The notes below the pieces were generated by a model. It saw only the letters and a list, made by a program, of their open reading frames with translations, was not told the DNA's origin and did no database searches. Below are positions 26,292 through 36,332 of a stretch of DNA of 64,000 nucleotides, one piece after another. The DNA lies in assembly GCF_007725405.1 (NCBI RefSeq), contig NZ_CP042163.1, positions 1,860,001-1,924,000 on the forward strand. Reading direction: 5' to 3'. Made by a program: the position numbers and the translations under genes. The stretch's first letter is position 1, and the number at the start of each line of letters is the position of its first letter. Source of the DNA: Shouchella miscanthi. Lineage in GTDB: Bacteria > Bacillota > Bacilli > Bacillales > Bacillaceae_D.

Positions 26292-27173
26292 ATGAAAAAG
26301 TTAACGTGGAAAGACGATCTCCGTCCCGTTCCGTTTTTGCTTGCTTTCTTTGTTGCTTATGTGCTTTTTACGATTTACCCAATCTTTAAAGGGATGCAGA
26401 TGAGCTTCTTTAATTGGACGTTAATTGAACAGCAAGAGTTTATTGGGCTGACCCATTACATCAATGTGTTAAGTGATCCGAATTTCTGGGAAGCATTTGG
26501 CAACACCTCATTATTCGTTCTGTTGTCAACGCCGACAATGGTCATTCTTGCTTTAGGGCTAGCGCTAATGGCGAATTTAAATACGCGCCTGCAAACGTTT
26601 TTTCGGGGCTCCTTCTTTATCCCAAGCATTTTGAGTGTATCGGTTATCTCGTTTGTCGCGATCTTCATGCTTCAGCCATACACCGGCGTTGTGAATAATC
26701 TCTTACAGGCCGTCGGTCTTGATGCAGAACCGTTTTGGCTAGCGACCCCTTCACTTGCTTGGGTGAGTATTATCGCAGTCACGCTCTGGTGGACGGTCGG
26801 TTTTAATATGATTTTATTTTTAACGGCGCTCCAAGGAATTCCTGATGAACTATATGAAGCTGCTGAAGTTGACGGGGCAACAAGGCAGCAGATGTTTTGG
26901 CAGATCACACTGCCACAGCTTCTCCCAATTGGTCGCTTAATCTTACTGCTCCAAGTCCTTGCTTCGTTTAAAGTTTTTGCACAAATTCTTTTAATTACTG
27001 ATGGAGGGCCCGGGACAACAACACGGCCAATCATCTTGTACATCTATGAAATGGGCTTCCAACGTTATGATTTAGGTTACGCTGCAGCGATGTCTTATCT
27101 ATTGTTTATGGTGTTGTTGGTGCTGTCTGTTATTCAATTGCGCTTAGGCGGAAAAGAGGGGAGAATGCTATGA
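26292..27173 (+). CDS. CUT1 sugar ABC transporter permease (AraP-like)
   Basis: A 293-residue inner-membrane permease of the MalF type with six predicted hydrophobic segments. The cytoplasmic EAA loop is PDELYEAAEVDGATRQQMFWQITLPQLLP, the contact to the ATPase. It pairs with the next gene, whose start overlaps its stop by 4 nt. No ATPase gene is present in this transport operon, as in B. subtilis araNPQ, where the shared MsmX ATPase drives several importers. Confidence 0.92.
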   Translation: MKKLTWKDDLRPVPFLLAFFVAYVLFTIYPIFKGMQMSFFNWTLIEQQEFIGLTHYINVLSDPNFWEAFGNTSLFVLLSTPTMVILALGLALMANLNTRLQTFFRGSFFIPSILSVSVISFVAIFMLQPYTGVVNNLLQAVGLDAEPFWLATPSLAWVSIIAVTLWWTVGFNMILFLTALQGIPDELYEAAEVDGATRQQMFWQITLPQLLPIGRLILLLQVLASFKVFAQILLITDGGPGTTTRPIILYIYEMGFQRYDLGYAAAMSYLLFMVLLVLSVIQLRLGGKEGRML

Positions 27174-28012
27174 GCCAGTCTGTGCTGACAACAAAACGCG
27201 ATCCGTTTCGCTGGTTAAAGGTGTCTATTGCTTTTCTGTCTGCGCTTGCCTTTTTATTCCCCATCGTCTGGATGTTTTTTGTGTCAATGAAGCCAGAGGG
27301 AACGGCAGCAAGCTCAGCCATCGATTGGTTTTTGCCGCCCTATACATTTAGCAACTACGTCAACATCATTGCCGGGAGCGACGTGTTTTTATGGATTTGG
27401 AATAGCTTCTTTGTTGGCGCGGTGACGACTTTGCTGACGCTTGTATTAACATCAATGGCGGCATTCGCTTTTTCGAAAATGCGCTTTCGCTATCGAAAAG
27501 CACTTTACCTATTCTTTCTTGCTGGGTTAATGGTGCCGGGAGAAGCAATGATCATCCCCCTTTATGAAATAGTCGGATCAATGGGTTTGCTTGATACGTA
27601 TGCGGGCTTAATTCTTCCTGGTATTGCTGCTCCTCTTGGTGTCATTATCTTAAAGAGCTTCTTTGATGGAGTTCCAAATGAGCTAATTGAAAGTGCTAGG
27701 CTAGATGGCTGTAGCGATTTCCGCCTGTATTGGAGTATTGTATTACCCCTTGCAAAAGCTGCGGTGGCGGCGGTAGGAATTTTAACCTTTATCGGTTCAT
27801 GGAACAATTTTCTCTGGCCATATTTAGCGATTATTTCTGAGGCTCTTTATACGCTGCCAGTCGGTATACCGATGTTTAACTCAAATTATTCAGAAACGTA
27901 TATATTGCCGATGACTGTAAACGCCATTGCATCACTACCTGTCATTATTGCATTCCTCTTTTTTGAGAAGCAGATTGTAAAAGGGGTAAGTTTCTCGGGA
28001 ATAAAAGGGTGA
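27170..28012 (+). CDS. CUT1 sugar ABC transporter permease (AraQ-like)
   Basis: A 280-residue permease of the MalG type with six hydrophobic segments and the EAA loop VPNELIESARLDGCSDFRLYWSIVLPLAK. The C-terminus (IVKGVSFSGIKG) is typical of the family. It forms the second half of the membrane channel with the preceding permease, overlapping by ATGA. Translation coupling and gene order are as in arabinan importers; the sugar specificity is inferred. Confidence 0.92.
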   Translation: MSQSVLTTKRDPFRWLKVSIAFLSALAFLFPIVWMFFVSMKPEGTAASSAIDWFLPPYTFSNYVNIIAGSDVFLWIWNSFFVGAVTTLLTLVLTSMAAFAFSKMRFRYRKALYLFFLAGLMVPGEAMIIPLYEIVGSMGLLDTYAGLILPGIAAPLGVIILKSFFDGVPNELIESARLDGCSDFRLYWSIVLPLAKAAVAAVGILTFIGSWNNFLWPYLAIISEALYTLPVGIPMFNSNYSETYILPMTVNAIASLPVIIAFLFFEKQIVKGVSFSGIKG

Positions 28013-28037
28013 AATCAAAGGGAAAGGGTGATGATTT

Positions 28038-28685
28038 TTGGAGGCTGCTGGTTTAAGAGGAATTGCCTTGCGTATTTGCGACTGGATCGTGCGCTTAGCT
28101 TATGTAAATGGTCTTTGGCTTGGTTTTTCCTTACTAGGCGGCGTGGTTTTAGGTTTTTTTCCAGCGCTGCGAGCAATGTTTGTGGTAATGAGGAAATGGT
28201 GCATGGATGAAGATGATTTTTCACTTGTTCCTTTGTTCTTCATAGAGTGGAAGCGCTTTTTTTGGCAGGCGAACAAACTTGGCTACACGGTTTTAAGCAT
28301 AGGAGCTGTTCTTGTTCTCGATTATATGATCGTGATGCAGCTTGCGTTTACTGGTTCTCAAGCAGTAGCGGCATTTCTTATTTTGTGCCTGATTGTGTAC
28401 GGATTAATGCTGCTGTTTATCGGTCCTGCTTTCGTCCATTACCCTAAGCAATCCCTCTATCCATTTTTGAAAAATGTCATGCTGTACGCCATCGCTTCGC
28501 TGTCTTATGCGCTTATAATGGGACTTTTTTTAAGCATAAGTTTGATTTTATTCTTACTGGTTCCACCGGCTGCAGTGTGCTTTGGTGGAAGTCTATTCGC
28601 TTGGATTACAACACATGTTAGCTTGCGCGCATTTGAACGTACAAATCAAATAATCGATTCAACGAGAGAGGCTGAAACGATATGA
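28038..28685 (+). CDS. DUF624 (YesL/YteU-type) membrane protein
   Basis: A 215-residue integral membrane protein of the DUF624 family, with about five hydrophobic segments and the family marks [16 protein letters not shown] near the N-terminus and FPAL.AMF after the first membrane segment. DUF624 proteins such as YesL often sit in operons for plant polysaccharide uptake (pectin, xylan, arabinan); their role, perhaps in assisting the importer, is unknown. The TTG start follows AAAGGGTGAT. Its stop overlaps the next ATG (ATGA). Confidence 0.8.
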   Translation: MEAAGLRGIALRICDWIVRLAYVNGLWLGFSLLGGVVLGFFPALRAMFVVMRKWCMDEDDFSLVPLFFIEWKRFFWQANKLGYTVLSIGAVLVLDYMIVMQLAFTGSQAVAAFLILCLIVYGLMLLFIGPAFVHYPKQSLYPFLKNVMLYAIASLSYALIMGLFLSISLILFLLVPPAAVCFGGSLFAWITTHVSLRAFERTNQIIDSTREAETI

Positions 28686-30139
28686 CAAACAGTGTCAGAG
28701 CTACCATTGATTTAGAGAAAGCTGGATCTAAGATTAATTCAGCCATTTACGGGCATTTTGCTGAACATTTGGGGAGATGTATATACGAAGGGATCTGGGT
28801 TGGTGAAGACTCCCTCATTCCGAATAAAAAGGGACTCCGAACGGATGTATTAACAGCGTTGAAAGAGCTGCAAATCCCGGTTTTACGCTGGCCAGGAGGG
28901 TGTTTTGCCGATGAGTATCATTGGAAAGATGGCATTGGCCCCCGTGAAAAAAGAAGGAAAATGGTTAATACCCATTGGGGCGGAACGGTGGAAACGAATC
29001 AATTTGGCACGCATGAATTTATGTTGTTATGCGAAGAGATTGGAGCAGCCCCGTATATTAATGGAAATGTGGGTAGCGGCGAAGTGCTTGAGATGCAGGA
29101 ATGGGTGGAATATTTAACTGCTTCAGAGGGAAGTCCGCTGGCAGACCAGCGGGCGAAAAACGGCCGAGCTGAACCGTGGGACCTTCCTTACTTCGGTGTC
29201 GGTAATGAAAGCTGGGGTTGTGGTGGTCATATGCGCCCAGAGTATTATGCTGATTTATACAGACGTTATCAAACCTATGTGCGAAAATACGGCGACAAAC
29301 CCATTTATAAAATTGCCTGTGGTGCAAATGTCGATGATTACAACTGGACGGAGGTTTTAATGAAACAAGCGGCAGCGTTTATGGACGGACTGACTTTACA
29401 TTATTATACGGTGCCTAGTACATGGCAAAACAAAGGGGCTGCCACAGGGTTCAGTGAACAGGAATGGGATGAGACGATTCAGAAAGCACTGCATATGGAC
29501 GAATTAATTACAAAACATAGCGCGATAATGGACGAATACGACCCAGAAAAACGTGTTGGTTTAATCGTAGACGAGTGGGGCACTTGGTACGATGTGGAAC
29601 CTGGAACAAATCCGGGCTTCTTGTTCCAACAAAACAGTATCCGCGATGCGCTTGTTGCAGGTGTGACCTTGAATATTTTTAATCACCATGCAGACCGTGT
29701 GCACATGGCTAATTTAGCACAAACAATAAACGTGCTTCAGTCGATTGTTTTGACAGAAGGCGACAAGATGCTTAAAACGCCTACTTACCATGTGTTTGAT
29801 CTTTATAAAGTCCACCAAGGTGGGAGAGTCTTACCTATTGAGCTAATCGGGGAAGGATTACATCTATCGGCATCTTCTGATCCCTTGGGCAAGACACATA
29901 TTAGTGTCTGTAATCTCTCCCAATGGGAACCTGTGTCCCTAGAACTAGCCATTAACGGAGAGGCTGATTCAGTTCAGTGGCAAGCAACGATTTTAACCGG
30001 TGACAGACGAGATGCTCATAATACGTTTGAGCAGCCTAATCGAGTCAGTCCTAAACCGTTTACAGACTTTAAGATGGAAAATAATCAGCTTATTGCAGCA
30101 ATGCCACCCATGTCAGTTGCCGTCTTTTCACTTGTATGA
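28682..30139 (+). CDS. Second intracellular alpha-L-arabinofuranosidase, GH51
   Basis: A 485-residue cytoplasmic GH51 enzyme of a different subgroup from abfA. Acid/base Glu176 is in [11 protein letters not shown] and nucleophile Glu298 in [10 protein letters not shown]. The N-terminal [19 protein letters not shown] and [14 protein letters not shown] motifs mark the branch related to AbfB/Abf2-type enzymes. Two GH51 enzymes often differ in preference for alpha-1,5 main chain versus alpha-1,2/1,3 side chain linkages, so the pair may divide these tasks (inference). Its start overlaps the DUF624 stop and its stop overlaps the next small gene, so all three are coupled. Confidence 0.95.
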   Translation: MTNSVRATIDLEKAGSKINSAIYGHFAEHLGRCIYEGIWVGEDSLIPNKKGLRTDVLTALKELQIPVLRWPGGCFADEYHWKDGIGPREKRRKMVNTHWGGTVETNQFGTHEFMLLCEEIGAAPYINGNVGSGEVLEMQEWVEYLTASEGSPLADQRAKNGRAEPWDLPYFGVGNESWGCGGHMRPEYYADLYRRYQTYVRKYGDKPIYKIACGANVDDYNWTEVLMKQAAAFMDGLTLHYYTVPSTWQNKGAATGFSEQEWDETIQKALHMDELITKHSAIMDEYDPEKRVGLIVDEWGTWYDVEPGTNPGFLFQQNSIRDALVAGVTLNIFNHHADRVHMANLAQTINVLQSIVLTEGDKMLKTPTYHVFDLYKVHQGGRVLPIELIGEGLHLSASSDPLGKTHISVCNLSQWEPVSLELAINGEADSVQWQATILTGDRRDAHNTFEQPNRVSPKPFTDFKMENNQLIAAMPPMSVAVFSLV

Positions 30140-30372
30140 GCTGCCATAGATGCCCAGAAAAACTGGGTAAAAGCGAGATCCAGCAGCAAATTGCTGAGCA
30201 ATTGGCACTTGAAACCAATTTAGTGAGTGAGGAAGTAGCTGTAAGTCGATTAGCCATCTGTGAAAGCTGTGAGCAGTTGATTGACGATAATACATGTGGG
30301 TTATGCGGATGTTACATTCATTTTCGAGCAAGGTTGGCAGCAAAAAATTGTCCTGCAAATAAGAGCTGGTAA
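30136..30372 (+). CDS. Small cysteine-rich (zinc-ribbon-like) protein, DUF6171-like
   Basis: A 78-residue protein with cysteines in CxxC at the N-terminus (SCHRC), then CESCEQL, CGLCGC and a CPANKSW tail. The last part fits the DUF6171-type pattern C..C......C..CGC......A....CP...W, likely a metal-binding ribbon. The ATG overlaps the GH51 stop (ATGA) and there is no terminator between them. Its presence at the end of an arabinan operon is unusual; role unknown. Alternatives are a small regulator or a structural metal protein. Confidence 0.7.
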   Translation: MSCHRCPEKLGKSEIQQQIAEQLALETNLVSEEVAVSRLAICESCEQLIDDNTCGLCGCYIHFRARLAAKNCPANKSW

Positions 30373-30375
30373 TGG

Positions 30376-30396
30376 GCTAGGGTTGTTGCGTCTAGC
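30376..30396. promoter_or_regulatory. Putative autoregulatory operator GCTAG-N11-CTAGC
   Basis: A perfect 5-bp dyad, flanked by further pairing (ATGG and CCAT), spans the -35 box of the ArsR-type regulator promoter. Overlap with the promoter suits repression by a dimeric regulator. Confidence 0.4.
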
Positions 30397-30411
30397 TCCA
30401 TTCATTATACT
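30383..30411 (+). promoter_or_regulatory. Sigma-A promoter of the ArsR-type regulator
   Basis: TTGTTG and TATACT are separated by exactly 17 nt, 26 nt before the first candidate ATG. This separates the regulators from the upstream enzyme operon. Confidence 0.65.
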
Positions 30412-30436
30412 TAGACTAATGAGCAGATAGTAGAAA

Positions 30437-31354
30437 ATGGGTGGAGAAATGGAACTAGAATTAGATTTAACAGAACATTCGCTTCCTGTCTATGAAGCGT
30501 TAGCAAGCCGAATACGCTTAAATGTATTGCGTCTGCTAGCAGAACGGGCACTGAATATTCGTGAGCTCGCTGAATCACAGCAAGTGAGCAGTGCTATCAT
30601 GACGAAACATGTGCAAAAACTAGAAAAAGCAGGATTGATTCAAACCGAGCAAGTGCGCGGAAGAGCTGGCATGCAGAAGGTATGCAAACTACGGGTGAAA
30701 CAAGCAGGAATTCTATTCCCAGAAGGCGCTACCTCTGTCCGTTCTTATCATGAAAGCCATGTATCCGTTGGCCATTTCACTGATTTTCAAGTAGAACCAA
30801 CGTGTGGACTAGCGACTGGCGAAGCAATTATTGGGGAGTTTGATGAGCCAAGGTATTTCCTTGACCCCATGAGGGTAAATGCAAAAATCTTGTGGTTTTA
30901 TAAAGGGTTTGTTGAATACAAGCTATCTAACTTTATGCATGCTGGAGAGAAACCAAAAGAATTACAAATCTCATTAGAATTGTCATCAGAAGCGCCTTTT
31001 ACGAATGAAAACTGGCCGTCTGATATTTCATTTTATTTAAATGAGACAAATCTCGGTCAATGGAGAAGCCCTGGAGATTTTGGCGACCAACCAGGTAAAT
31101 ATACACCCGCATGGTGGCCGCGGACAATTAATCAATATGGCCTATTAAAGGTCATCCGAATTACCGAAGCAGGGACCTTTATTGATGGCAAACAGCTGTC
31201 AATCGTGACAATTGATGATGTGGCTATTCGCAACAAAGTATGGACATTTAAAGTGGCGGTAGAGGACGGCGGGAAAATTGGTGGCGTCACTTTATTTGGT
31301 TCCTCATTTGGCAACTACAATCAAGACATGGTTTTCCGTTTGTATTATGAGTAA
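30437..31354 (+). CDS. ArsR-type HTH transcriptional regulator with large C-terminal domain
   Basis: A 305-residue regulator. Residues about 15-85 form an ArsR-like winged helix (YEALASRIRLNVLRLL, then VSSAIMTKHVQKLEKAGLI). The remaining 215 residues form a beta-rich domain (VEPTCGLA, FLDPMRVNAKILWFYKGFVEYKLSNF, SLELSSEAPFTNENWPSDISFYLN, PAWWPRT), probably a sugar sensor fused to the DNA-binding head. I have seen this architecture near arabinofuranosidase genes, so control of this cluster is likely. Start is ambiguous: ATG 30437 (weak ribosome site) or ATG 30449 (GTGGAG only 2 nt away). It has its own promoter and a dyad. Confidence 0.8.
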   Translation: MGGEMELELDLTEHSLPVYEALASRIRLNVLRLLAERALNIRELAESQQVSSAIMTKHVQKLEKAGLIQTEQVRGRAGMQKVCKLRVKQAGILFPEGATSVRSYHESHVSVGHFTDFQVEPTCGLATGEAIIGEFDEPRYFLDPMRVNAKILWFYKGFVEYKLSNFMHAGEKPKELQISLELSSEAPFTNENWPSDISFYLNETNLGQWRSPGDFGDQPGKYTPAWWPRTINQYGLLKVIRITEAGTFIDGKQLSIVTIDDVAIRNKVWTFKVAVEDGGKIGGVTLFGSSFGNYNQDMVFRLYYE

Positions 31355-31362
31355 TGAGTTGC

Positions 31363-31385
31363 AGCGGAGGCGCTTTGCCTCCGCT
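31363..31385 (+). terminator. Hairpin between the two regulator genes
   Basis: AGCGGAGGC pairs perfectly with GCCTCCGCT around a 5-nt loop. No T run follows, so it is more likely an mRNA processing or attenuation element than a full terminator. Confidence 0.45.
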
Positions 31386-31404
31386 TAAACTGAAAGGAGC
31401 ACAA

Positions 31405-32298
31405 ATGAGTTTCTATGATAATGACCTAAGAAGCGAACCTTATTATCCAGTTGTTAAATTCTATTACTACAAAGAGTGGAGTCAATTCGAAATGAAGCCT
31501 CACGCACATGAAGCAATTGAATTGATGCATGTGCTATCAGGCAGTTGTAAAGTAGAAACAAAGACCGATAGCTACCAGCTTAAAAAAGGACAAATCATTT
31601 TCTTAGATGCGAACACAAGTCATCGGCTCAGTGTTCAAGAAAAATGCAGAATGTTCAACATTGAGATATCCTTTCAACAGGGTAGAACAGCTTTTCCTCC
31701 GTTTTGCGAGGTTTATAAAGAAAATGAAGCTTTGCGTTTAATGATCGATAATAAGAAACCACATATGCTTCTACACGATTCTGATGATACGTATCAATGC
31801 TTACGAAGACTTATTATGGAAGTAGATAAAAAAAGCCAACAAACCGATTTTATGGTGCAACTATTGATATGTGAGTATATTATACGTGTTGCGGGTTTGG
31901 CAGAAATTAATTACACAGAAACAGATCAACAATACACGAGTAGGGTCATTTCTTATATCCATCAGAACTATGATAGGGAAGTGAGTGTAGCAGAGATTGC
32001 GGATGCGGTTCATCTACACCCTGGATATTTACAGCGCGTCTTTAAAGTATCAACAGGCACATCGATTCATGAATTCCTCGTCTCCTATCGAATGAAGAAA
32101 GCAAAAGCAATGCTGGCGGAAACAGACATCAGCATTACGGATATTCCCCATTATATTGGCATGAATTCTCAACAGTATTTCAGTACAACGTTTAAGAAAT
32201 ATGAGCAATGTACGCCTAGTGCATATCGAAAAGCGCATCAATATAACGAAAAATTGAGAAGAAAAAGTGAGGATATTAAACATTCAATTGAAAGATAA
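31405..32298 (+). CDS. AraC-family transcriptional regulator
   Basis: A 297-residue AraC/XylS regulator. The N-terminal cupin (to about residue 110: HAHEAIELMHVLSGSC, QIIFLDANTSHRL) should bind a sugar, and the C-terminal pair of helix-turn-helix motifs (about 190-290: VSVAEIADAVHLHPGYLQRVFKVSTG, ITDIPHYIGMNSQQYFSTTFKKY) binds DNA. It lies just upstream of the araL-M-D-B-A operon and downstream of the ArsR-type regulator, suggesting control of arabinose genes. ATG 31405 has AAAGGAG 6 nt upstream; a longer frame from 31354 would be read through the hairpin. Confidence 0.9.
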   Translation: MSFYDNDLRSEPYYPVVKFYYYKEWSQFEMKPHAHEAIELMHVLSGSCKVETKTDSYQLKKGQIIFLDANTSHRLSVQEKCRMFNIEISFQQGRTAFPPFCEVYKENEALRLMIDNKKPHMLLHDSDDTYQCLRRLIMEVDKKSQQTDFMVQLLICEYIIRVAGLAEINYTETDQQYTSRVISYIHQNYDREVSVAEIADAVHLHPGYLQRVFKVSTGTSIHEFLVSYRMKKAKAMLAETDISITDIPHYIGMNSQQYFSTTFKKYEQCTPSAYRKAHQYNEKLRRKSEDIKHSIER

Positions 32299-32308
32299 GT
32301 TCGATTAT

Positions 32309-32322
32309 TGAAAGCGCTTTTA
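32309..32322. promoter_or_regulatory. Candidate cre site (CcpA) before araL-M-D-B-A
   Basis: TGAAAGCGCTTTTA matches the cre consensus at 13 of 14 positions, 102 nt before the araL remnant. A glucose effect on arabinose genes through CcpA is well known in Bacillus. Confidence 0.7.
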
Positions 32323-32423
32323 TATGGTCGGATGTATGATAAAACCACTTAAACCATCAAATCAATAGTAGCCTGAGGTGTTGAAAATAGACACTCATTA
32401 GGAAAATGAGGTGAGGATTCCAA

Positions 32424-32789
32424 ATGCTTAAAGACATTGAAGGCATCCTGTTTGATATCGATGAAACCATCTTTCAGGATGATCGATTGATAGAGATGGT
32501 GAAGGAGATAATTGAAGTTGCAACTGGAAGAAAGACTAAATTGGTTGTTGGCAAACCATCTTGCTTTATGGCAGAAGCGACCCTTGATTTTTTGCGAGCG
32601 GTTCCAAAAAGCTGTCTCATTGTTGGTGATCGTATAGAATCTAATATTGGATTTGGCCGGTTGCAGGGAATGAAAACAGCGCTTGTCTTAATTTGTAACG
32701 CTAGCAATGTAGAAGCCGATCATCTTCCGCAAAGAATCCGCCCTGTTTCTATTCTCGGAAGTATCGCTCAGCTAAGGAGGTACATATGA
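32424..32789 (+). CDS. araL: AraL-type HAD phosphatase with internal deletion
   Basis: A 121-residue frame that joins the two ends of an AraL/NagD phosphatase (about 270 residues in B. subtilis). The start has [13 protein letters not shown], the HAD nucleophile motif, and the second part runs from [22 protein letters not shown] to [24 protein letters not shown], which is the C-terminal core with the motif-III lysine and motif-IV aspartates. The roughly 145-residue cap and middle region between them are missing, in frame. AraL dephosphorylates sugar phosphates in the arabinose pathway; this version is probably inactive, or kept for coupled translation. ATATGA overlaps the araM start. GAGGTGAGG precedes the ATG. 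Confidence 0.8.
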   Translation: MLKDIEGILFDIDETIFQDDRLIEMVKEIIEVATGRKTKLVVGKPSCFMAEATLDFLRAVPKSCLIVGDRIESNIGFGRLQGMKTALVLICNASNVEADHLPQRIRPVSILGSIAQLRRYI

Positions 32790-33973
32790 ATTTACGATTA
32801 CTAGAAGAGCACATTAGTCGGTCAGAAGAAAAGCTTAATCCTTTACCACTTGAAACAATCGTTGTGGAAAAGAATGCATTAAAAAAAGCAGCAGCATTTG
32901 TTGCAAGTCGGGTCAAGCAAAGTATTCTGCTTGTTGCTGATAGCCAGACGTACGCGGCAGCAGGAAACCAATTGACTGATTTGCTACAGGAGGAAGCTGT
33001 TTTTGTTAATATTCATCTCGTTAAGCCGAATAAAAACGGCGATGTGCTTGCTGATGAACGCTCCTTAATCGATGTTTTTTTAAGCGTTAAAGAAGAAACC
33101 GAACTGCTTTTAGCGGTTGGCTCAGGCACAATTCATGATCTTGTTCGCTTTATAAGCGGAAAGACAGGAAAATCATTCATCTCCATTCCTACAGCTCCAT
33201 CAGTCGATGGCTTCACGTCGCTCGGGGCACCGATTGTTGTGAGAGGGGAGAAAAAGACGTACCAACTTGTGGCTCCAGTTGCTTTGTTTGCTGACATAAC
33301 TGTATTGCAAAAGGCGCCACCTGCTTTAATTGCCGCAGGTTTTGGGGATATGGTTGGGAAATTTACGTCGCTTTTAGATTGGCACATTGGATCCATTGTG
33401 ACTAATGAACCGTATTCTGCTTTTGTTGCTGAACGAACAAAAGAAGCGCTCCAAGCTTGTCTTGACCATGTTGAGGAAATTAATACAAAAACAGAAAAGG
33501 GCGTACAGCGATTAATGGAGGCTCTGTTACTATCCGGGCTGGCAATGGCTCTTTTTGGTCAATCTCATCCCGCCTCTGGAGCTGAGCATCATCTGTCTCA
33601 TTATTGGGAAATGAAGGCGTTGGAGAATGAGGAGAAACAGCTATTGCATGGTGCTAAAGTTGGTTTATCAACCTTAGTCATTACTCAATTCTATAAAGAA
33701 ATCATCAAGCCAGAACTTCACAGTTTAATGGGTGCGGAAGAAGCAAAGCAGATTCGCCAATTAATTGAAGAATTGCCGGACGTGGAATTCATTCAATCAC
33801 AACTTGAACAAGTAGGCTGGTCTAAGGAGCTTGTGCCTATTCCACAAAGCCTGATTGAGCAGAGCTTAAAGGAAGCTCATCTACTAAGAGATCGTTACAC
33901 GCTTTTGCGCTTGTACAACGACTACAAGGGAGGAAGAAGCGATGCTTACCGAACTAAAACAGCAAGTATATGA
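32786..33973 (+). CDS. araM: Glycerol-1-phosphate dehydrogenase AraM
   Basis: A 395-residue iron-alcohol dehydrogenase-like enzyme. AraM in B. subtilis is a nickel-dependent sn-glycerol-1-phosphate dehydrogenase, forming G1P from dihydroxyacetone phosphate for archaeal-type ether lipids (heptaprenylglycerol). The nucleotide-binding [13 protein letters not shown] and [13 protein letters not shown] motifs, metal ligands in GFGDMVGK and the [13 protein letters not shown] block are present. It overlaps araL by 4 nt and araD by 32 nt, so it is firmly within the arabinose operon, as in B. subtilis; why is unknown. Confidence 0.93.
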   Translation: MNLRLLEEHISRSEEKLNPLPLETIVVEKNALKKAAAFVASRVKQSILLVADSQTYAAAGNQLTDLLQEEAVFVNIHLVKPNKNGDVLADERSLIDVFLSVKEETELLLAVGSGTIHDLVRFISGKTGKSFISIPTAPSVDGFTSLGAPIVVRGEKKTYQLVAPVALFADITVLQKAPPALIAAGFGDMVGKFTSLLDWHIGSIVTNEPYSAFVAERTKEALQACLDHVEEINTKTEKGVQRLMEALLLSGLAMALFGQSHPASGAEHHLSHYWEMKALENEEKQLLHGAKVGLSTLVITQFYKEIIKPELHSLMGAEEAKQIRQLIEELPDVEFIQSQLEQVGWSKELVPIPQSLIEQSLKEAHLLRDRYTLLRLYNDYKGGRSDAYRTKTASI

Positions 33974-34637
33974 TGCGAATATGGCTTTACCAGAGCATGG
34001 ACTTGTAACGATGACATGGGGGAATGCGAGCGGTATTGATAGAAGTCGAAATATTGTTGCGATTAAGCCTAGTGGACTGGATTATGCAGACATGACTCCA
34101 GACGATATGGTGCTCGTCTCGCTTGATGGAGAACGAATAGAAGGTTCTCTCCGCCCCTCCTCCGATCTCCAAACGCATCTGGTCCTATACCGTACTTTTG
34201 CTGAAATTGGAGGAATTGTTCACACGCATTCAACTTGGGCGACAGGTTGGGCCCAGGCTGGAAAATCGATTCCTGCTTTTGGTACAACACATGCCGATTA
34301 TTTTTACGGTGACATTCCTTGCACAAGAGAAATGAAAGAAGCAGAAATCCGCGGCAGCTATGAGCGGGAAACGGGAAACGTAATTGCGGAAACGTTCGAA
34401 TTAGGAAACCCGCTGCAGATGCCAGCCGTGCTTGTTCACGGGCATGCTCCTTTTACATGGGGACGTACTCCGAAAGAAGCCGTTTATCATGCGGTTGTCT
34501 TGGAAGAGGTAGCGAAAATGGCTTCTAATACGATCGGCTTAAACCCTCAAGCATCTGGAATTTCACAAACGCTACTCGATCGTCATTACTTGCGTAAGCA
34601 TGGAGAACACGCCTATTACGGTCAAGAAGGGAAGTGA
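33942..34637 (+). CDS. araD: L-ribulose-5-phosphate 4-epimerase
   Basis: A 231-residue class II aldolase/epimerase converting L-ribulose 5-phosphate to D-xylulose 5-phosphate, which enters the pentose phosphate pathway. Zinc ligands are in [14 protein letters not shown] and [12 protein letters not shown]; the N-terminal WGNASGID and KPSGLDY phosphate-binding loops are seen. The ATG at 33942 has GGAGGAAG 4-6 nt upstream and lies 32 nt before the araM stop. It is followed by araB 6 nt later. Confidence 0.96.
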   Translation: MLTELKQQVYDANMALPEHGLVTMTWGNASGIDRSRNIVAIKPSGLDYADMTPDDMVLVSLDGERIEGSLRPSSDLQTHLVLYRTFAEIGGIVHTHSTWATGWAQAGKSIPAFGTTHADYFYGDIPCTREMKEAEIRGSYERETGNVIAETFELGNPLQMPAVLVHGHAPFTWGRTPKEAVYHAVVLEEVAKMASNTIGLNPQASGISQTLLDRHYLRKHGEHAYYGQEGK

Positions 34638-34643
34638 TATGGA

Positions 34644-36332
34644 ATGAACAAGCGCTATACAATTGGAATCGATTATGGAACAGAGTCAGGCAGAGCGGTA
34701 TTAATTGATTTAGCAGATGGAGCAGAAGTTGCTGAGCATGTTACGCCTTACGCACATGGTGTAATGGCTAAGCAATTGCCAAAAGGAGGGGTGGTGCTGG
34801 AGCCTGAGTGGGCACTTCAACATCCTCGAGATTATATTGATGTGCTTGAGCAATCTGTTCCTAAAGTGTTGACAGAGGCGGGTGTTCATCCAAGCGATGT
34901 AATCGGCATTGGCATTGATTTTACCGCATGTACGATGCTGCCAATTGATGAGGATGGCGAGCCCCTTTGCTTCCATACATCTTTTGCGAACCGTCCACAT
35001 GCATGGGTGAAATTATGGAAACACCATGCGGCCCAGGATGAAGCAAATGAGATCAATCGAATCGGCGCAGAAAGAGGAGAAGCATTTCTTAAGCGCTATG
35101 GAGGCAAGTATTCTTCAGAATGGATGATCGCAAAGATATGGCAAATTTTTAATGAGGATCGGCAATTATTTGATGAAGCGGATGCATTTCTTGAAGGCAC
35201 CGACTGGGTGACCGCACAGATGACCGGAACGATTGTACGCAATAGCTGCACTGCTGGGTATAAAGCGATGTGGCACAAGCAGGACGGTTATCCTGAGGAT
35301 ACTTTTTTTGAAGCCTTGCATCCTGATTTAAAGAGACTAACAGCAACAAAGTTACGAGGTCATATTCGCGCTCCAGGTGAGACAGCTGGCAATTTGATGA
35401 AAGAGATGGCTGACCGAATTGGACTCTTGCCAGGTATCGCTGTCGCTGTTGGTAATGTAGACGCACATGTTTCCGTACCGGCAACAGGGGTTGTAACTCC
35501 AGGGAAGCTTGTGATGGCGATGGGGACGTCCATTTGTCATCTCGTTCTTGCAGAAGAAGAGAAAGAAGTAGAAGGAATGTGCGGTGTAGTTGAAGACGGA
35601 ATTGTCCCTGGCTATTTTGGCTATGAAGCAGGACAATCGGCTGTTGGCGACATTTTTGCTTGGTTTATGGAGCATGGCGTCTCATCCGATCTTGTTAATG
35701 AAGCGAAGCAGAAAAACGTACCGCTTCATGCGTTACTAGAAGAAAAAGCGGCTGCTTATCAACCAGGTGAAACCGGTTTGCTCGCATTAGATTGGTGGAA
35801 TGGAAACCGCTCAACATTGGTTGATACAAACTTATCAGGGGTCATTCTTGGAATGACGCTGCAAACGAAATCAGAAGAAATTTACCGAACGTTGCTGGAA
35901 GCTACGGCATTTGGAACAAAGAAAATCATTGATGCGTTTACAAAAGCCGGCGTTGAAGTAAATGAACTGGTTGCCTGTGGTGGCTTACCGCAGAAAAACA
36001 ATTTGTTAATGCAAATTTTTGCTGATATTACGAATTTGGAAATAAAAGTGGCAGCATCCAAACAAACACCAGCGCTTGGGGCAGCTATGTATGCAAGCGT
36101 CGCAGCAGGTAAAGCGGCGGGTGGCTATGCAACGATTTTTGCAGCAGCAGAAAAGATGGCGCGTGTACAGGATAGGTCCTATAAGCCTAACCCGGAACGG
36201 GCGCAAGTCTACAAAGAAATGTATAAGGAATATAGCAAGCTTCATGATTATTTTGGGAAAGGAGAAAACGATGTGATGAAAACACTTCGGAGCGTGAGAG
36301 ATAAAACAAAAGGAGGGGTTGTTCATGCTTAA
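34644..36332 (+). CDS. araB: Ribulokinase
   Basis: A 562-residue FGGY-family kinase that phosphorylates L-ribulose using ATP. N-terminal [16 protein letters not shown] is the phosphate-binding strand; [15 protein letters not shown], the [14 protein letters not shown] and [21 protein letters not shown] segments complete the family pattern. Length matches AraB of Bacillus (about 560). The last 8 nt of its frame overlap the araA start. Fourth gene of the araL-M-D-B-A operon. Confidence 0.96.
   Translation: MNKRYTIGIDYGTESGRAVLIDLADGAEVAEHVTPYAHGVMAKQLPKGGVVLEPEWALQHPRDYIDVLEQSVPKVLTEAGVHPSDVIGIGIDFTACTMLPIDEDGEPLCFHTSFANRPHAWVKLWKHHAAQDEANEINRIGAERGEAFLKRYGGKYSSEWMIAKIWQIFNEDRQLFDEADAFLEGTDWVTAQMTGTIVRNSCTAGYKAMWHKQDGYPEDTFFEALHPDLKRLTATKLRGHIRAPGETAGNLMKEMADRIGLLPGIAVAVGNVDAHVSVPATGVVTPGKLVMAMGTSICHLVLAEEEKEVEGMCGVVEDGIVPGYFGYEAGQSAVGDIFAWFMEHGVSSDLVNEAKQKNVPLHALLEEKAAAYQPGETGLLALDWWNGNRSTLVDTNLSGVILGMTLQTKSEEIYRTLLEATAFGTKKIIDAFTKAGVEVNELVACGGLPQKNNLLMQIFADITNLEIKVAASKQTPALGAAMYASVAAGKAAGGYATIFAAAEKMARVQDRSYKPNPERAQVYKEMYKEYSKLHDYFGKGENDVMKTLRSVRDKTKGGVVHA

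Noticed and set aside
28247-28267. cre-like string TGGAAGCGCTTTTT inside the DUF624 gene
   Set aside because: It lies in coding sequence far from a start. The central match is common in this GC range, so I did not list it as a site.
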